Below are positions 54,681 through 62,253 of a stretch of DNA of 64,000 nt, one piece after another. This stretch comes from Actinernus sp. WN-2022 (Eukaryota > Cnidaria > Anthozoa > Actiniaria > Actinernidae). Positions within the stretch are counted from its first letter, which is position 1, and each line of letters starts with the position of its first letter. The translations under genes and the position numbers were made by a program. The stretch spans positions 140,031,745-140,095,744 of the forward strand of contig JAOWCC010001589.1 in NCBI GenBank assembly GCA_030867875.1. Direction: 5' to 3'. The notes beneath the pieces are model-generated. The model was not told the origin of the DNA, did not search any database, and saw nothing but the letters and a program-made list of their open reading frames with translations.

Positions 54681-56196
54681 ATGCCTAGTCTCCAAGCGAG
54701 AGTTCATTTCGAAGGAGATTGGGGCGACTATATCGCACCTCGCAATGCAAAGGCTTTAGCGTCCTTTAAGAAAAATTATCCTCACGCGGACTTCAACAAG
54801 TTCTCAGCTAGGACAACGGCATCCGACATACATGATGAGTCAACATATGAGACTAGGATCATGTTTTATGATGATGGTCAACAATATGAGTGATCTCATA
54901 CCAGTAGATGTCCGAAATCATCTACACGAAGCGTTACGCGTGACAACGCAAAAACATGCGGTGGCCGCATTCGGCAGGGGTTTTCCACTTCCATTCAGAA
55001 GGACTGATTTTAAGTATCCAGTTCCAGCAGTTCCCTGGGCACACGTCGCTAAGGACATATACCCTATCATACAAACGCTAAAGATCTACGTAGCAAAGGA
55101 TCAGCTATTTACGTATGAGCCGCGACATATTTTTCAAGATCTGGGGCTCGATCTTAGTGATAAAATAAAAAATAAAGCTCCGAGCTATGCCCTGCGAGAC
55201 ATTATTGCTAATGCTAACGATAGAATAGGAAAAACGAATAAGTGGGGCGATGCTGAACCAATGAAACTTTGGCAGCAACAATTCTGCTTTGCCGTTTGGT
55301 GTGCTACGGCAGGCTGTGGCGTATCATTCGATGACCATCTTTCCAATGAGGCGCCAATCATCGACAATATTCGGAGTTTTTATCGATTTCATGTATACTA
55401 TACGATCAGGCGAATACTGTTTGAATTAGGAGTTCCACTCCCCAGAGAAAACATATTCAATAAGTTCAACAACGTTCCATGGAATTACGTCATATATGAC
55501 AAGATCAGAAGAGAGTTCGGTGCTTATGAAATCAACTTTGCCACACGTCGAAATGATATGAACGAGAAGCACTACAACTGGTTCGTTCCACAGAATGGGA
55601 AAGGATTGACAAAGGCCGGGATAGTCCGAATTAATGCGTCAATAATGGTATATTTGTTTTGTGTCCTATCATCCCAGGCTTCAACCGGCTCACCAATCGT
55701 AGGATCGAAGTCCCCAGCCGCCCAAAATAAATTCGATATGATGTTTGAAAATGCCATCATAGAATCGGCTTCAGACACTCTAGCCCAATACCAAGAATCT
55801 ATTAAGGATATTAGTTCTCGTCTAGATCTAGCAGTTGCGAAGGATTGTCTGTTAATGCCTAGCTATATGATTATCTTCTAGGGCGTTACGTATGTAAACA
55901 GCCTACGAACGGCAAATAAACCTGGTATCAGTTTAGGAATAAATGATGACATCAATCTTACCGAAAAATCTCCACAACCAGCCCCTATGGAAGGCTCGAA
56001 ACCAAAGACGCATAAACCTGCTACAGACAGCGGAGCCACGACTGATACGACCGCTACGATTGATACGACTGGCAGCTACGCTGCTGCTAAACCACACAGT
56101 CGACAAAGTCGCGGCGTATCACCAACGAATCACGAAACCAATTTGGCAATCGTGGGTATCATGGCCGGCGTAGCCTCATGGATGATATTTCGTTAG
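54681..56196 (+). pseudogene. Conserved Polinton gene of unknown function, ~505 codons, with one frameshift and one internal stop
   Basis: Three consecutive open stretches belong to one gene. Residues 1-70 (54681-54893; DWGDYIAPRNAKAL, FSARTTASD) end at a stop. The reading continues one frame over from about 54885 (SDLIPVDVRNHL) to a TAG at 55879-55881. After that TAG the same frame stays open to 56196 and ends in a membrane helix (LAIVGIMAGVASWMIF). The middle part has conserved-looking WQQQFCFAVWCATAGCGVSF, RFHVYYTIRRILFELG and PQNGKGLTKAG. I believe relatives in cnidarian elements have these parts in one polypeptide. The function is unknown; the location among capsid genes suggests a virion or assembly protein with a C-terminal anchor. 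A programmed frameshift is an alternative for the first break. Confidence 0.65.
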
Positions 56197-57218
56197 CGTC
56201 GTTTCGACGATTTATATTGCTCTACTAGGAATATGACCACAGCTACAATGAGTAGCCAGGCATTCTTTGCAAGGAAGCCGAAAACTTCTCCAGCGGTACG
56301 GAATATGAAACTCGCAATAGCGCCTATCGCCGCAGGTAGCACGTTAGCCAACTTTTTTCCAAGATCCTTCAAAGCCTCACCAACTCCCTTAGTGATGGAA
56401 GTCAAGCCTTTTGTTAATATACTAACGACAGTACCAATTACGGCACCAGCGACAGCTAACACTCCAATCACCGTAAATCCATGTTTCTTGAAGATGGCTT
56501 TTATGCGGTCTCGTAACGACATACGATCTTTCATGGCTTCTATTTCTTCCTCGATCTCCTGTTTCTGATCCTCTAGTGCTGCTACTTTATTCTTTGCCAC
56601 TTCATATTCTGGAGTTAATGAATCCATCTTTTTTATTTCCTCGGCCTTTTGTTTATCTTTTTCGGTGGCCATATCCTCTTTCATACTAATCTCCTTTTCC
56701 GCAGTAGGTCCAAGAGCGTTTTTAAGCGTTTTCGGTAATACGTTGGGAGTGTCTACGGCGTCCGACAGTAAGTATGATCCAGCATTTTTGCGATTGAGTT
56801 TTATCACGACCCTATCATAGTCATCCAAACTAGCGGTGAACTTCGTTAGATCTGCTTTTGGAAATTTTATAGTGATTTGGTCCTGTGCATTTTCAGTCCG
56901 TCTTTCCAGTCTTTCAAATGGCGTTTCCGCAGTACTACTGCCTGCCGTAAACTGCGTTTCCGCATCATCACCTTGATTGACTAATTCTATATACTCAGCT
57001 GAACTGGTTCCCCAGTTACTACGATTTTTCCACAACCTATCGCGTATGCTTTTCGTCGTATTTTTGAATCTATGCTTAGCTCTCTTCCACCAATCCATTT
57101 CTGCCTCGCCATCATCAGGTCTAATCTCCGCCCATTCTTCGGCAGTAAGATCATTCACATCGGCTCTACCTTCTTCAGATATAGGATCGAAGTCTATCGT
57201 TTCTTCCATATTGAACAC
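56193..57218 (-). CDS. Coiled-coil integral membrane protein, putative virion protein (341 aa)
   Basis: The N-terminal ~80 residues are acidic, with a tryptophan-rich patch (MDWWKRAKHRFK). The middle has a KALGP-like segment (TLKNALGPTAEKEI) and a coiled coil at ~195-240 (KVAALEDQKQEIEEEIEAMK). The C-terminus has a conserved KAIFKKHGFTVIGVLAVAG start, a hydrophobic helix (~250-275), an amphipathic GVGEALKDLGKKLANVLP segment and a final helix (NAWLLIVAVVIFLVEQY) with a basic tail. I believe this C-terminal architecture is common among cnidarian Polinton proteins. A membrane-remodelling or entry role is possible but unproven. The ORF is intact, overlaps the end of the upstream plus-strand gene by four bases and is divergent from the capsid gene. 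Confidence 0.65.
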   Translation of the reverse strand: MFNMEETIDFDPISEEGRADVNDLTAEEWAEIRPDDGEAEMDWWKRAKHRFKNTTKSIRDRLWKNRSNWGTSSAEYIELVNQGDDAETQFTAGSSTAETPFERLERRTENAQDQITIKFPKADLTKFTASLDDYDRVVIKLNRKNAGSYLLSDAVDTPNVLPKTLKNALGPTAEKEISMKEDMATEKDKQKAEEIKKMDSLTPEYEVAKNKVAALEDQKQEIEEEIEAMKDRMSLRDRIKAIFKKHGFTVIGVLAVAGAVIGTVVSILTKGLTSITKGVGEALKDLGKKLANVLPAAIGAIASFIFRTAGEVFGFLAKNAWLLIVAVVIFLVEQYKSSKRR

Positions 57219-57271
57219 TTGATATGTGATATACTATTAGTATTGGCGATATATTCAATTGTGGAACAAAC
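57219..57271. promoter_or_regulatory. 53-bp divergent promoter between membrane protein and capsid genes
   Basis: The only sequence separating two divergent starts is AT-rich, with GATATGTGATATACTATTAG and GGCGATATATTC. Both promoters must lie here or inside the genes. Confidence 0.4.
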
Positions 57272-58512
57272 ATGATATCAACAAAGCTCCATCCTGACTA
57301 TTCTCCTAGAGAAGGTAGATCTCTTAAAGCCAGTCGTGTGTTCCATCGTATAACTTTCACTCCTTCATTAGCCAATCCAGGGGAAACTTTAATTGTTAAT
57401 GTTCCTACGTTAGGAGAAAATAGACTTCTAGTACCTGGTAGTCTAGCCCTTAGTGCCAATATCACTCTATCCGGAGGTCATGCCAACAACCGTTTAGTGT
57501 CCAATGTTGGACGTTGTCTAGTCTCAAAGCGGGTCGTATGGATGGGAACTACTAGATTAGAAGATCTAAGTCGACCCGATCTACTGCAGGTATATAGCGA
57601 TCTATACCTATCTGACGTAGAACGAGAGAATCGCATAGAGCAGGGTATTCAATCCGTTAATGTTAACAAACTTCGCTCAGGTGCTGGTGATAAAGACACC
57701 TCGATTGCAGCTGATAAGGCTACGCTGACTGCATATAGTAGCGTGTATAAGATACCTATTGATCATGAAGTTATCACAACCCACGGCGTCTTTTATCCAC
57801 ATGCGGTTCGAGATAAGATGTCATTTCATTTGACGCTGGCACCATCCACCGATGTCATATTCGGATCCGACACCACGAAAGTAAGTACATACACATTATC
57901 GAACATTGAGCTAGAATATGAAGCCATTGAAAGTCTCGGTCTTGCGTCGCAGGCCAATAGTACCTACGCCAGCGGTAAAGCCTTTCTGTATAGCCATGCT
58001 GAGTACTTCAAAACCGTCTCAATCAATCTAGGAACCGACACACTAGTATCTGAAAGCATAAACGTACTTCGTCTCTCTCTCAATGGTATCCTTCTTCTAT
58101 TCGTGGATCCCCATGCGGCAGGCGCTAGAGATAGTGAGAAATTCGTAAATCCAGGAATCACCAACGTCGAGGTACACGTTAATGGCATTCCCAATGCTCT
58201 ATATTCTTTTGGGATGCTACCAAAGGATTTATGGAAGTCCGCAAAGAATTGGTTTGCCCCGCATTTCGAAGAGGCTGCCGCCGCTACATCTATGACACAT
58301 AAGAAGTTCTTTGAGAACAAGTTTGCCGCACTCATCGATTGCCGCACTTCTCAAACCAGTATAGTTCATGGAGATGGTCTAGCCCAACGAGATGCTGGAG
58401 CATCCATTCGCCTTAGGATTCATCGCAGTGGAGGCTGAACATGCACATATTCGTGCTTTCTGATGCACAAGCAACTATTGAACAGGGAATGCTTCAAAAT
58501 GTTTATCACTAA
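57272..58512 (+). pseudogene. Major capsid protein (double jelly-roll hexon), frameshifted near the 3' end
   Basis: The ORF opens at ATG 57272 and runs 388 codons to a TGA at 58436-58438. Compared with the copy at 771-1745, ten bases are missing just before the stop. The expected C-terminal segment (HIFVLSDAQ-type) is read in another frame from 58441 to a TAA at 58510-58512. The N-terminal half has FHRITFTPS, PGETLIVNVPTLGENRLLVPGS (split here only for description), and a LQVYSDLYLSD segment; the C-terminal half has an EVHVNGIPNALY block. The size (~410 aa restored) fits Polinton hexons of the double-jelly-roll class, which build the icosahedral shell as trimers. Loss of the last ~25 residues probably prevents assembly. 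The packaging ATPase follows, as in other members. Confidence 0.75.
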
Positions 58513-58537
58513 TGTATTCGTTGACGTATTCGTTACC

Positions 58538-59173
58538 ATGGACACATTGACAGAACAAATTCCCTTTAACGCACTCATAATTGGCCCCACAAACTGCGGA
58601 AAGACTCAGTTCATAGTTGATCAATTGAGAGGTCCATTTCGTTTTAAGTTTGAATATATCGTATTAATTTGTCCCACCTATGCTAACAATAAAACCTATA
58701 AAGGCGTTGGTAAGGGAGATACTCGCTTCATTGTCCTAGCGCCTTCTCAGAACGATATTGATGCAACCCTAGGCGACTGTGCATGTTTTTTCGAAGGAAC
58801 AAATACACTTATTATCCTTGATGATTGTGCGGCAAGCAAGGATGTTAAGGGAAGGACCAATAAGATATCCGATTTAGCCTTTTCTGCACGCCACATTGGT
58901 ATTTCGATTTGGGCCTCATCACAAACACAAAAGAGTATATGTAAGAACTTTCGCGAGAATTGCACAATCGTTGTGGCATTTCGCATCGCAAGCGCACCGG
59001 GATTAAAGGATCTATTCGATGACTACGGCGCTAGTATATCCTTAGATGATAAGAAGCTATTCATTTCAGAACTTGAGACTAAGTTCGAACATATATGTTT
59101 CTGTTTGCGACATCCATTTTCCACATTATTAGAGATACCTTCACCTATGGTATGTCACAATACGTTGAAGTAA
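58538..59173 (+). CDS. Virion DNA-packaging ATPase (FtsK/HerA, A32-like)
   Basis: Walker A GPTNCGKT lies at residues 16-23 and Walker B LIILDD at 91-96, followed by the same C-terminal half as in the copy at 1748-2383. I chose ATG 58538 (MDTLTEQIPFNAL) because it matches the other copy and gives the same 211-residue length. The open frame extends upstream to 58463, but that part is antiparallel-frame read-through of the capsid 3' end. The enzyme would translocate the genome into the capsid. No lesion is visible. The next gene starts one base after its stop. Confidence 0.88.
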   Translation: MDTLTEQIPFNALIIGPTNCGKTQFIVDQLRGPFRFKFEYIVLICPTYANNKTYKGVGKGDTRFIVLAPSQNDIDATLGDCACFFEGTNTLIILDDCAASKDVKGRTNKISDLAFSARHIGISIWASSQTQKSICKNFRENCTIVVAFRIASAPGLKDLFDDYGASISLDDKKLFISELETKFEHICFCLRHPFSTLLEIPSPMVCHNTLK

Positions 59174-59174
59174 G

Positions 59175-59822
59175 ATGGATAAAGATTTGGATGACGAATT
59201 AATGAACATACTAGCTGAATCCGGCAAAATAGATGTGACAGGTCCTCCACCAAGGGCCGAATGCGGCTACCGCAGTAGAGACATGCAAAGATGGCCATGC
59301 AAAGATTGCCATGCAGTACACTGCGCTACCACCGATGAAGATCGTAGCATAAAAATCAGCGACCATAGGGAAGATCTTTCTACTCTAGCCGTGACTGGTA
59401 CGACAAAAGAATATCTGGGGAAGGATTTTTCTCTTGGGGACATTTCTAAGTTACCTGATAAAGACATAGAACGCCTACATCGTAGATACCAAGCCGTCTT
59501 AGCAAAGCAAATAAATAACTGTTTAGTGGATAGAGCACTAAGTATAGCAACTCATGTAGTCACATGTGTATTGTCTATGGGTTCTCGACAACGAGTACTG
59601 TTGAAAGATCTACAAGAAGACCGATTAGTCCGAAACGAGATATCTGCCAAGGCTGGATTATTGGCCTACAAAGCAGGCCCACTCGTAGCACTAACTAGTG
59701 CCCTTTGTCACATTGGTGGCCATTACGTGGCCGCTAAACAGGACTCCGAGGCGCAAGTATTGCCGAGCGAAAACGAAGTTGATGAAGTACTTGAGGTATA
59801 TTCAAATTTTAAAGAATCTTAA
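59175..59822 (+). CDS. Conserved Polinton protein of unknown function (215 aa)
   Basis: It is colinear with the protein at 2376-2999 (TGPPP, LAVTGTTKEYLG, ERLHRRY, RNEIS and a small-residue hydrophobic stretch). It carries an extra ~25 residues after TGPPP (AECGYRSRDMQRWPCKDC, then HAVHC) with a possible Cys/His metal site. The C-terminus (PSENEVDEVLEVYSNF) is probably original. No enzyme motif is recognised. The tight spacing after the ATPase suggests co-expression in a late block. Confidence 0.65.
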   Translation: MDKDLDDELMNILAESGKIDVTGPPPRAECGYRSRDMQRWPCKDCHAVHCATTDEDRSIKISDHREDLSTLAVTGTTKEYLGKDFSLGDISKLPDKDIERLHRRYQAVLAKQINNCLVDRALSIATHVVTCVLSMGSRQRVLLKDLQEDRLVRNEISAKAGLLAYKAGPLVALTSALCHIGGHYVAAKQDSEAQVLPSENEVDEVLEVYSNFKES

Positions 59823-59876
59823 ACGTAATTAACGTATTGAAGTTACCTCAACTACTAAGTAATTACTCTTAACAAG

Positions 59877-60248
59877 ATGGAAGTTGATACCCATTCCGAA
59901 GATCGAAATGATCCCATCACGAAAGAACCAGTAAAACCCCCACCAAATCCAAAACGAGTTGCTGCAGGCAAACTCATAGCGCAAAGAAGGAAAGAAAATA
60001 TCGCCAATGTGGCGGCAACGCAGGCGCAGGTAGACAGTCATACCGATAAGCCAAGTTTGATATCAACTAATACCACACTTGCTGTAATTGGGGTAAGCAT
60101 AGCATTTGTGGGTTTGTACTATCAGTATAAGCAATACAAACAAACGCAACGAGTTAACCACAGCTCCGCTGAAGCCACAGACAGCTCAGCTGCCGCTACC
60201 AAAGAAACCCCAAAAGGTCGTAACCTAAAAACTCAAGGCATGATATAG
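59877..60248 (+). CDS. Small single-TM protein (123 aa)
   Basis: It has a polar, proline- and lysine-containing N-terminus (PKRVAAGKLIAQRRKENIAN), a hydrophobic helix at about residues 66-81 (NTTLAVIGVSIAFVGLYYQY) and a Ser/Thr/Ala-rich tail. This looks like a type I or tail-anchored membrane protein. There is no counterpart in the left copy, where ~1 kb of other DNA lies at the same place. The function is unknown. Confidence 0.55.
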   Translation: MEVDTHSEDRNDPITKEPVKPPPNPKRVAAGKLIAQRRKENIANVAATQAQVDSHTDKPSLISTNTTLAVIGVSIAFVGLYYQYKQYKQTQRVNHSSAEATDSSAAATKETPKGRNLKTQGMI

Positions 60249-60306
60249 CATTTGAAGCCACGCCGTAGACACATATTATCGGCGATGTAAACGTTGTTCC
60301 AATAAG

Positions 60307-60525
60307 ATGGTTAACGAACTTATGAACACAATACAGGAAGCTACTATATTGACTGGACTTGCGGCAGGTATCGGTTGGGTCGGAAAAAAAGCAATCAAAG
60401 AGCCTTTGACTAACGATCCTTCATCTAGTATTTTGAACTTCGTGAAGTGGATAGCGGTTCTATCTGGGGGCCTTGCAGCTAAGAAATACCTAAAGGACAA
60501 AGGGTATTGGAAGCCTGTTGAGTAA
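60307..60525 (+). CDS. Small conserved Polinton protein (72 aa), predicted membrane-associated
   Basis: Paralogous to 3998-4219: NELM, TILTGLAAGIGWVG, DPSSSILNFV and a second hydrophobic segment (WIAVLSGGLAAKKYL). Conservation of the two hydrophobic segments and of the DPSSS loop across diverged copies supports a real small protein, perhaps a virion membrane component. It precedes the 140-residue gene by ~30 bp. Confidence 0.65.
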   Translation: MVNELMNTIQEATILTGLAAGIGWVGKKAIKEPLTNDPSSSILNFVKWIAVLSGGLAAKKYLKDKGYWKPVE

Positions 60526-60555
60526 CGGGGGCGACTCTACCTCGCCTTCGAAGCC

Positions 60556-60978
60556 ATGGCATCGATAATATTTATGGGATTTGTCTTCGCCATAACGAGT
60601 GCTGCCGCTAGTATTGCCGCACACGAAATAGAAAAAGCAACTAGCGGGCCGAATGCGGCTGCCGCAGAGATGGTAAGACATGATAAGGCCCAGGAGAAGG
60701 CAAATGCCGCTATGGCAACCTATGAGAAAAATAGAGAAAAACGACTAGAAGCACAAGCCACCTGGAACCACTGGAAAGAAAATAACGCACACGTTGGACT
60801 TAAAGATAGAATCGATGCAATGCGAAAACTCCATATATATCACATATTGCAAATTAAACTGGAAAAGCCTAAACTCTCAGATTATTATCGACCATCTAAT
60901 TCGAGTAAAACTGCCGAATTGGTGGCCTTAGGTGGTAGTGTATTCGCGACTGGATACGTTGCCACTCGATTCTTATAA
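60556..60978 (+). CDS. Conserved Polinton protein with hydrophobic ends (140 aa)
   Basis: It has the same architecture as 4220-4660: an N-terminal hydrophobic segment (IIFMGFVFAITSAAASIAA), a charged alanine-rich helical middle (KAQEKANAAMATYEKNREKR), the KPKLSDYYRPSNSSKTAELV block and a C-terminal hydrophobic end (GGSVFATGYVATRFL). The function is unknown. It is the last gene of the rightward small-gene block before the hairpin and integrase. Confidence 0.65.
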   Translation: MASIIFMGFVFAITSAAASIAAHEIEKATSGPNAAAAEMVRHDKAQEKANAAMATYEKNREKRLEAQATWNHWKENNAHVGLKDRIDAMRKLHIYHILQIKLEKPKLSDYYRPSNSSKTAELVALGGSVFATGYVATRFL

Positions 60979-61114
60979 GAATTGGTTATAGCTATGCTTT
61001 AAAAAAACGAGCTTTTATACGTTTAACGTAATTACTAGATCACTTACTAGGTTACTAGAGTATTACTAGAGTATTACTAGAGTATTACTATAAGATTACT
61101 AAACGAATCTACAC

Positions 61115-61170
61115 AAAAAAGAAGGATAAGAACTTGTCAGCTAGATAAGTCTTTATCTTTTTTTTTTGTC
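61115..61170. terminator. Hairpin with A-run and T-run upstream of the integrase
   Basis: AAGAAGGATAAGAACTT pairs with AAGTCTTTATCTTTTTTT across ~10 nt. A T-run of ten follows. A weaker equivalent lies at 4666-4738 in the left copy. It is probably a 3'-end or termination signal for the small-gene block. Short direct repeats (AGAGTATTACT, three copies) precede it. Confidence 0.45.
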
Positions 61171-61207
61171 TTCGTATTGGAGTCTAGTCGTTATGCATAG
61201 ATATCAG

Positions 61208-62253
61208 ATGGATTCTCCCTTGCTAATATCTTCTATGGTCCTGAGGGATACTGGAAAGGTTACGCTGCAGTTGGTAAGCTATCAGTAGCAGCAAAGGTAT
61301 CGGAAGATACAGCTAAGATTTGGTTAGAGAAACAAGCACTATGGCAAATATATCTATCACCACCACGCTACATACCACGACCACATTGGACTGTATCGAA
61401 ACCAAATGAGGTTCACCAAGCCGACTTGATATTCCTACCACACGATCGACCTGGACGTGGAAGGAAACTATATAAGTATGCTTTAGTCGTAATCGATGTA
61501 GCTTCTAGATATAAAGAGGCTGAGCCCTTGGCATCGAAAGATAGTGGAGAAGTGGCTGCGGCATTTGAGCGAATCTACAAACGTAGTCCACTAGAATGGC
61601 CAAAAACATTGCAAGTCGATCCTGGGAGAGAATTCATGGGACGTATGTCTGAAACCTTAGAACTACGTGGTACGAAAGTTCAACGAGGTGAAGCTGGTAA
61701 TCATAGGGCACAAAGTTTTGTCGAACGAGCAAATAGAACGCTAGCTGAGAGATTGTTCGGATATCAATATGCACAGGAAATGGTACTCACATCTGAAGGA
61801 TCGGATGTACGTAGTAGAGAATGGGTATTGCGACTTCCAGATGACGAAGTTACTCGGCTAACAGGAAAGAACCCATCGAATTCTGTAGCGATACAACAAG
61901 TAAACATAAAAACTCCTACATATTCTCGAACTGTTGGATTGAAAGAAAAGCGACTACCATTCGACGTTTTAGTTCGATATCTCTATGCACCTGGAGAGTT
62001 GGAAGGTGGAACCAAGCGAGCAACCGATCCTGTGTGGAGTTTACAGACATATATCATTTCACGTAGTGCTATATCTCCTAACCAACCAGTTCTGTACTAC
62101 CTTGCGAAGCAAGAAGGGGAAACCGTTTCAAAGAAACCACCTAAGCGTGGATTTGTACGTGAAGAGCTACAAGTCGTACCGTCAGATACTGAACTACCAC
62201 CAAAGGGAATTCTATTCGTATCCAACCGATCTAAGATAGCAACTCGTAAATAA
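61208..62253 (+). pseudogene. Polinton integrase (retroviral rve/DDE type) with a 5' frameshift
   Basis: The catalytic core is complete: first Asp in HQADLIFLP, second Asp in LQVDPGREF, Glu in AQSFVERANR, with 34 residues between the last two, close to the usual DD35E spacing. The conserved C-terminal block follows (KEKRLPFDVLVRYLYAPGE, RGFVREEL). The ATG at 61208 matches the start of the other copy, but its frame reaches a stop after ~25 codons. The homologous N-terminal sequence (NIFYGPEGYWKG) is one frame over from about 61222. The uninterrupted frame's first ATG is at 61426, which would omit the first catalytic Asp. The enzyme would insert element DNA with a 6-bp duplication. It overlaps the antisense polymerase end by 23 bp. 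Confidence 0.85.

Noticed and set aside
58463..58537. Upstream start of the right-hand packaging ATPase
   Set aside because: These codons overlap the shifted capsid tail. The copy at 1748 starts at the equivalent of 58538.
61194..61210. ATG 61194 as the integrase start
   Set aside because: It is in the same frame as 61208, which hits a stop after ~25 codons. The paralogue begins at the equivalent of 61208.
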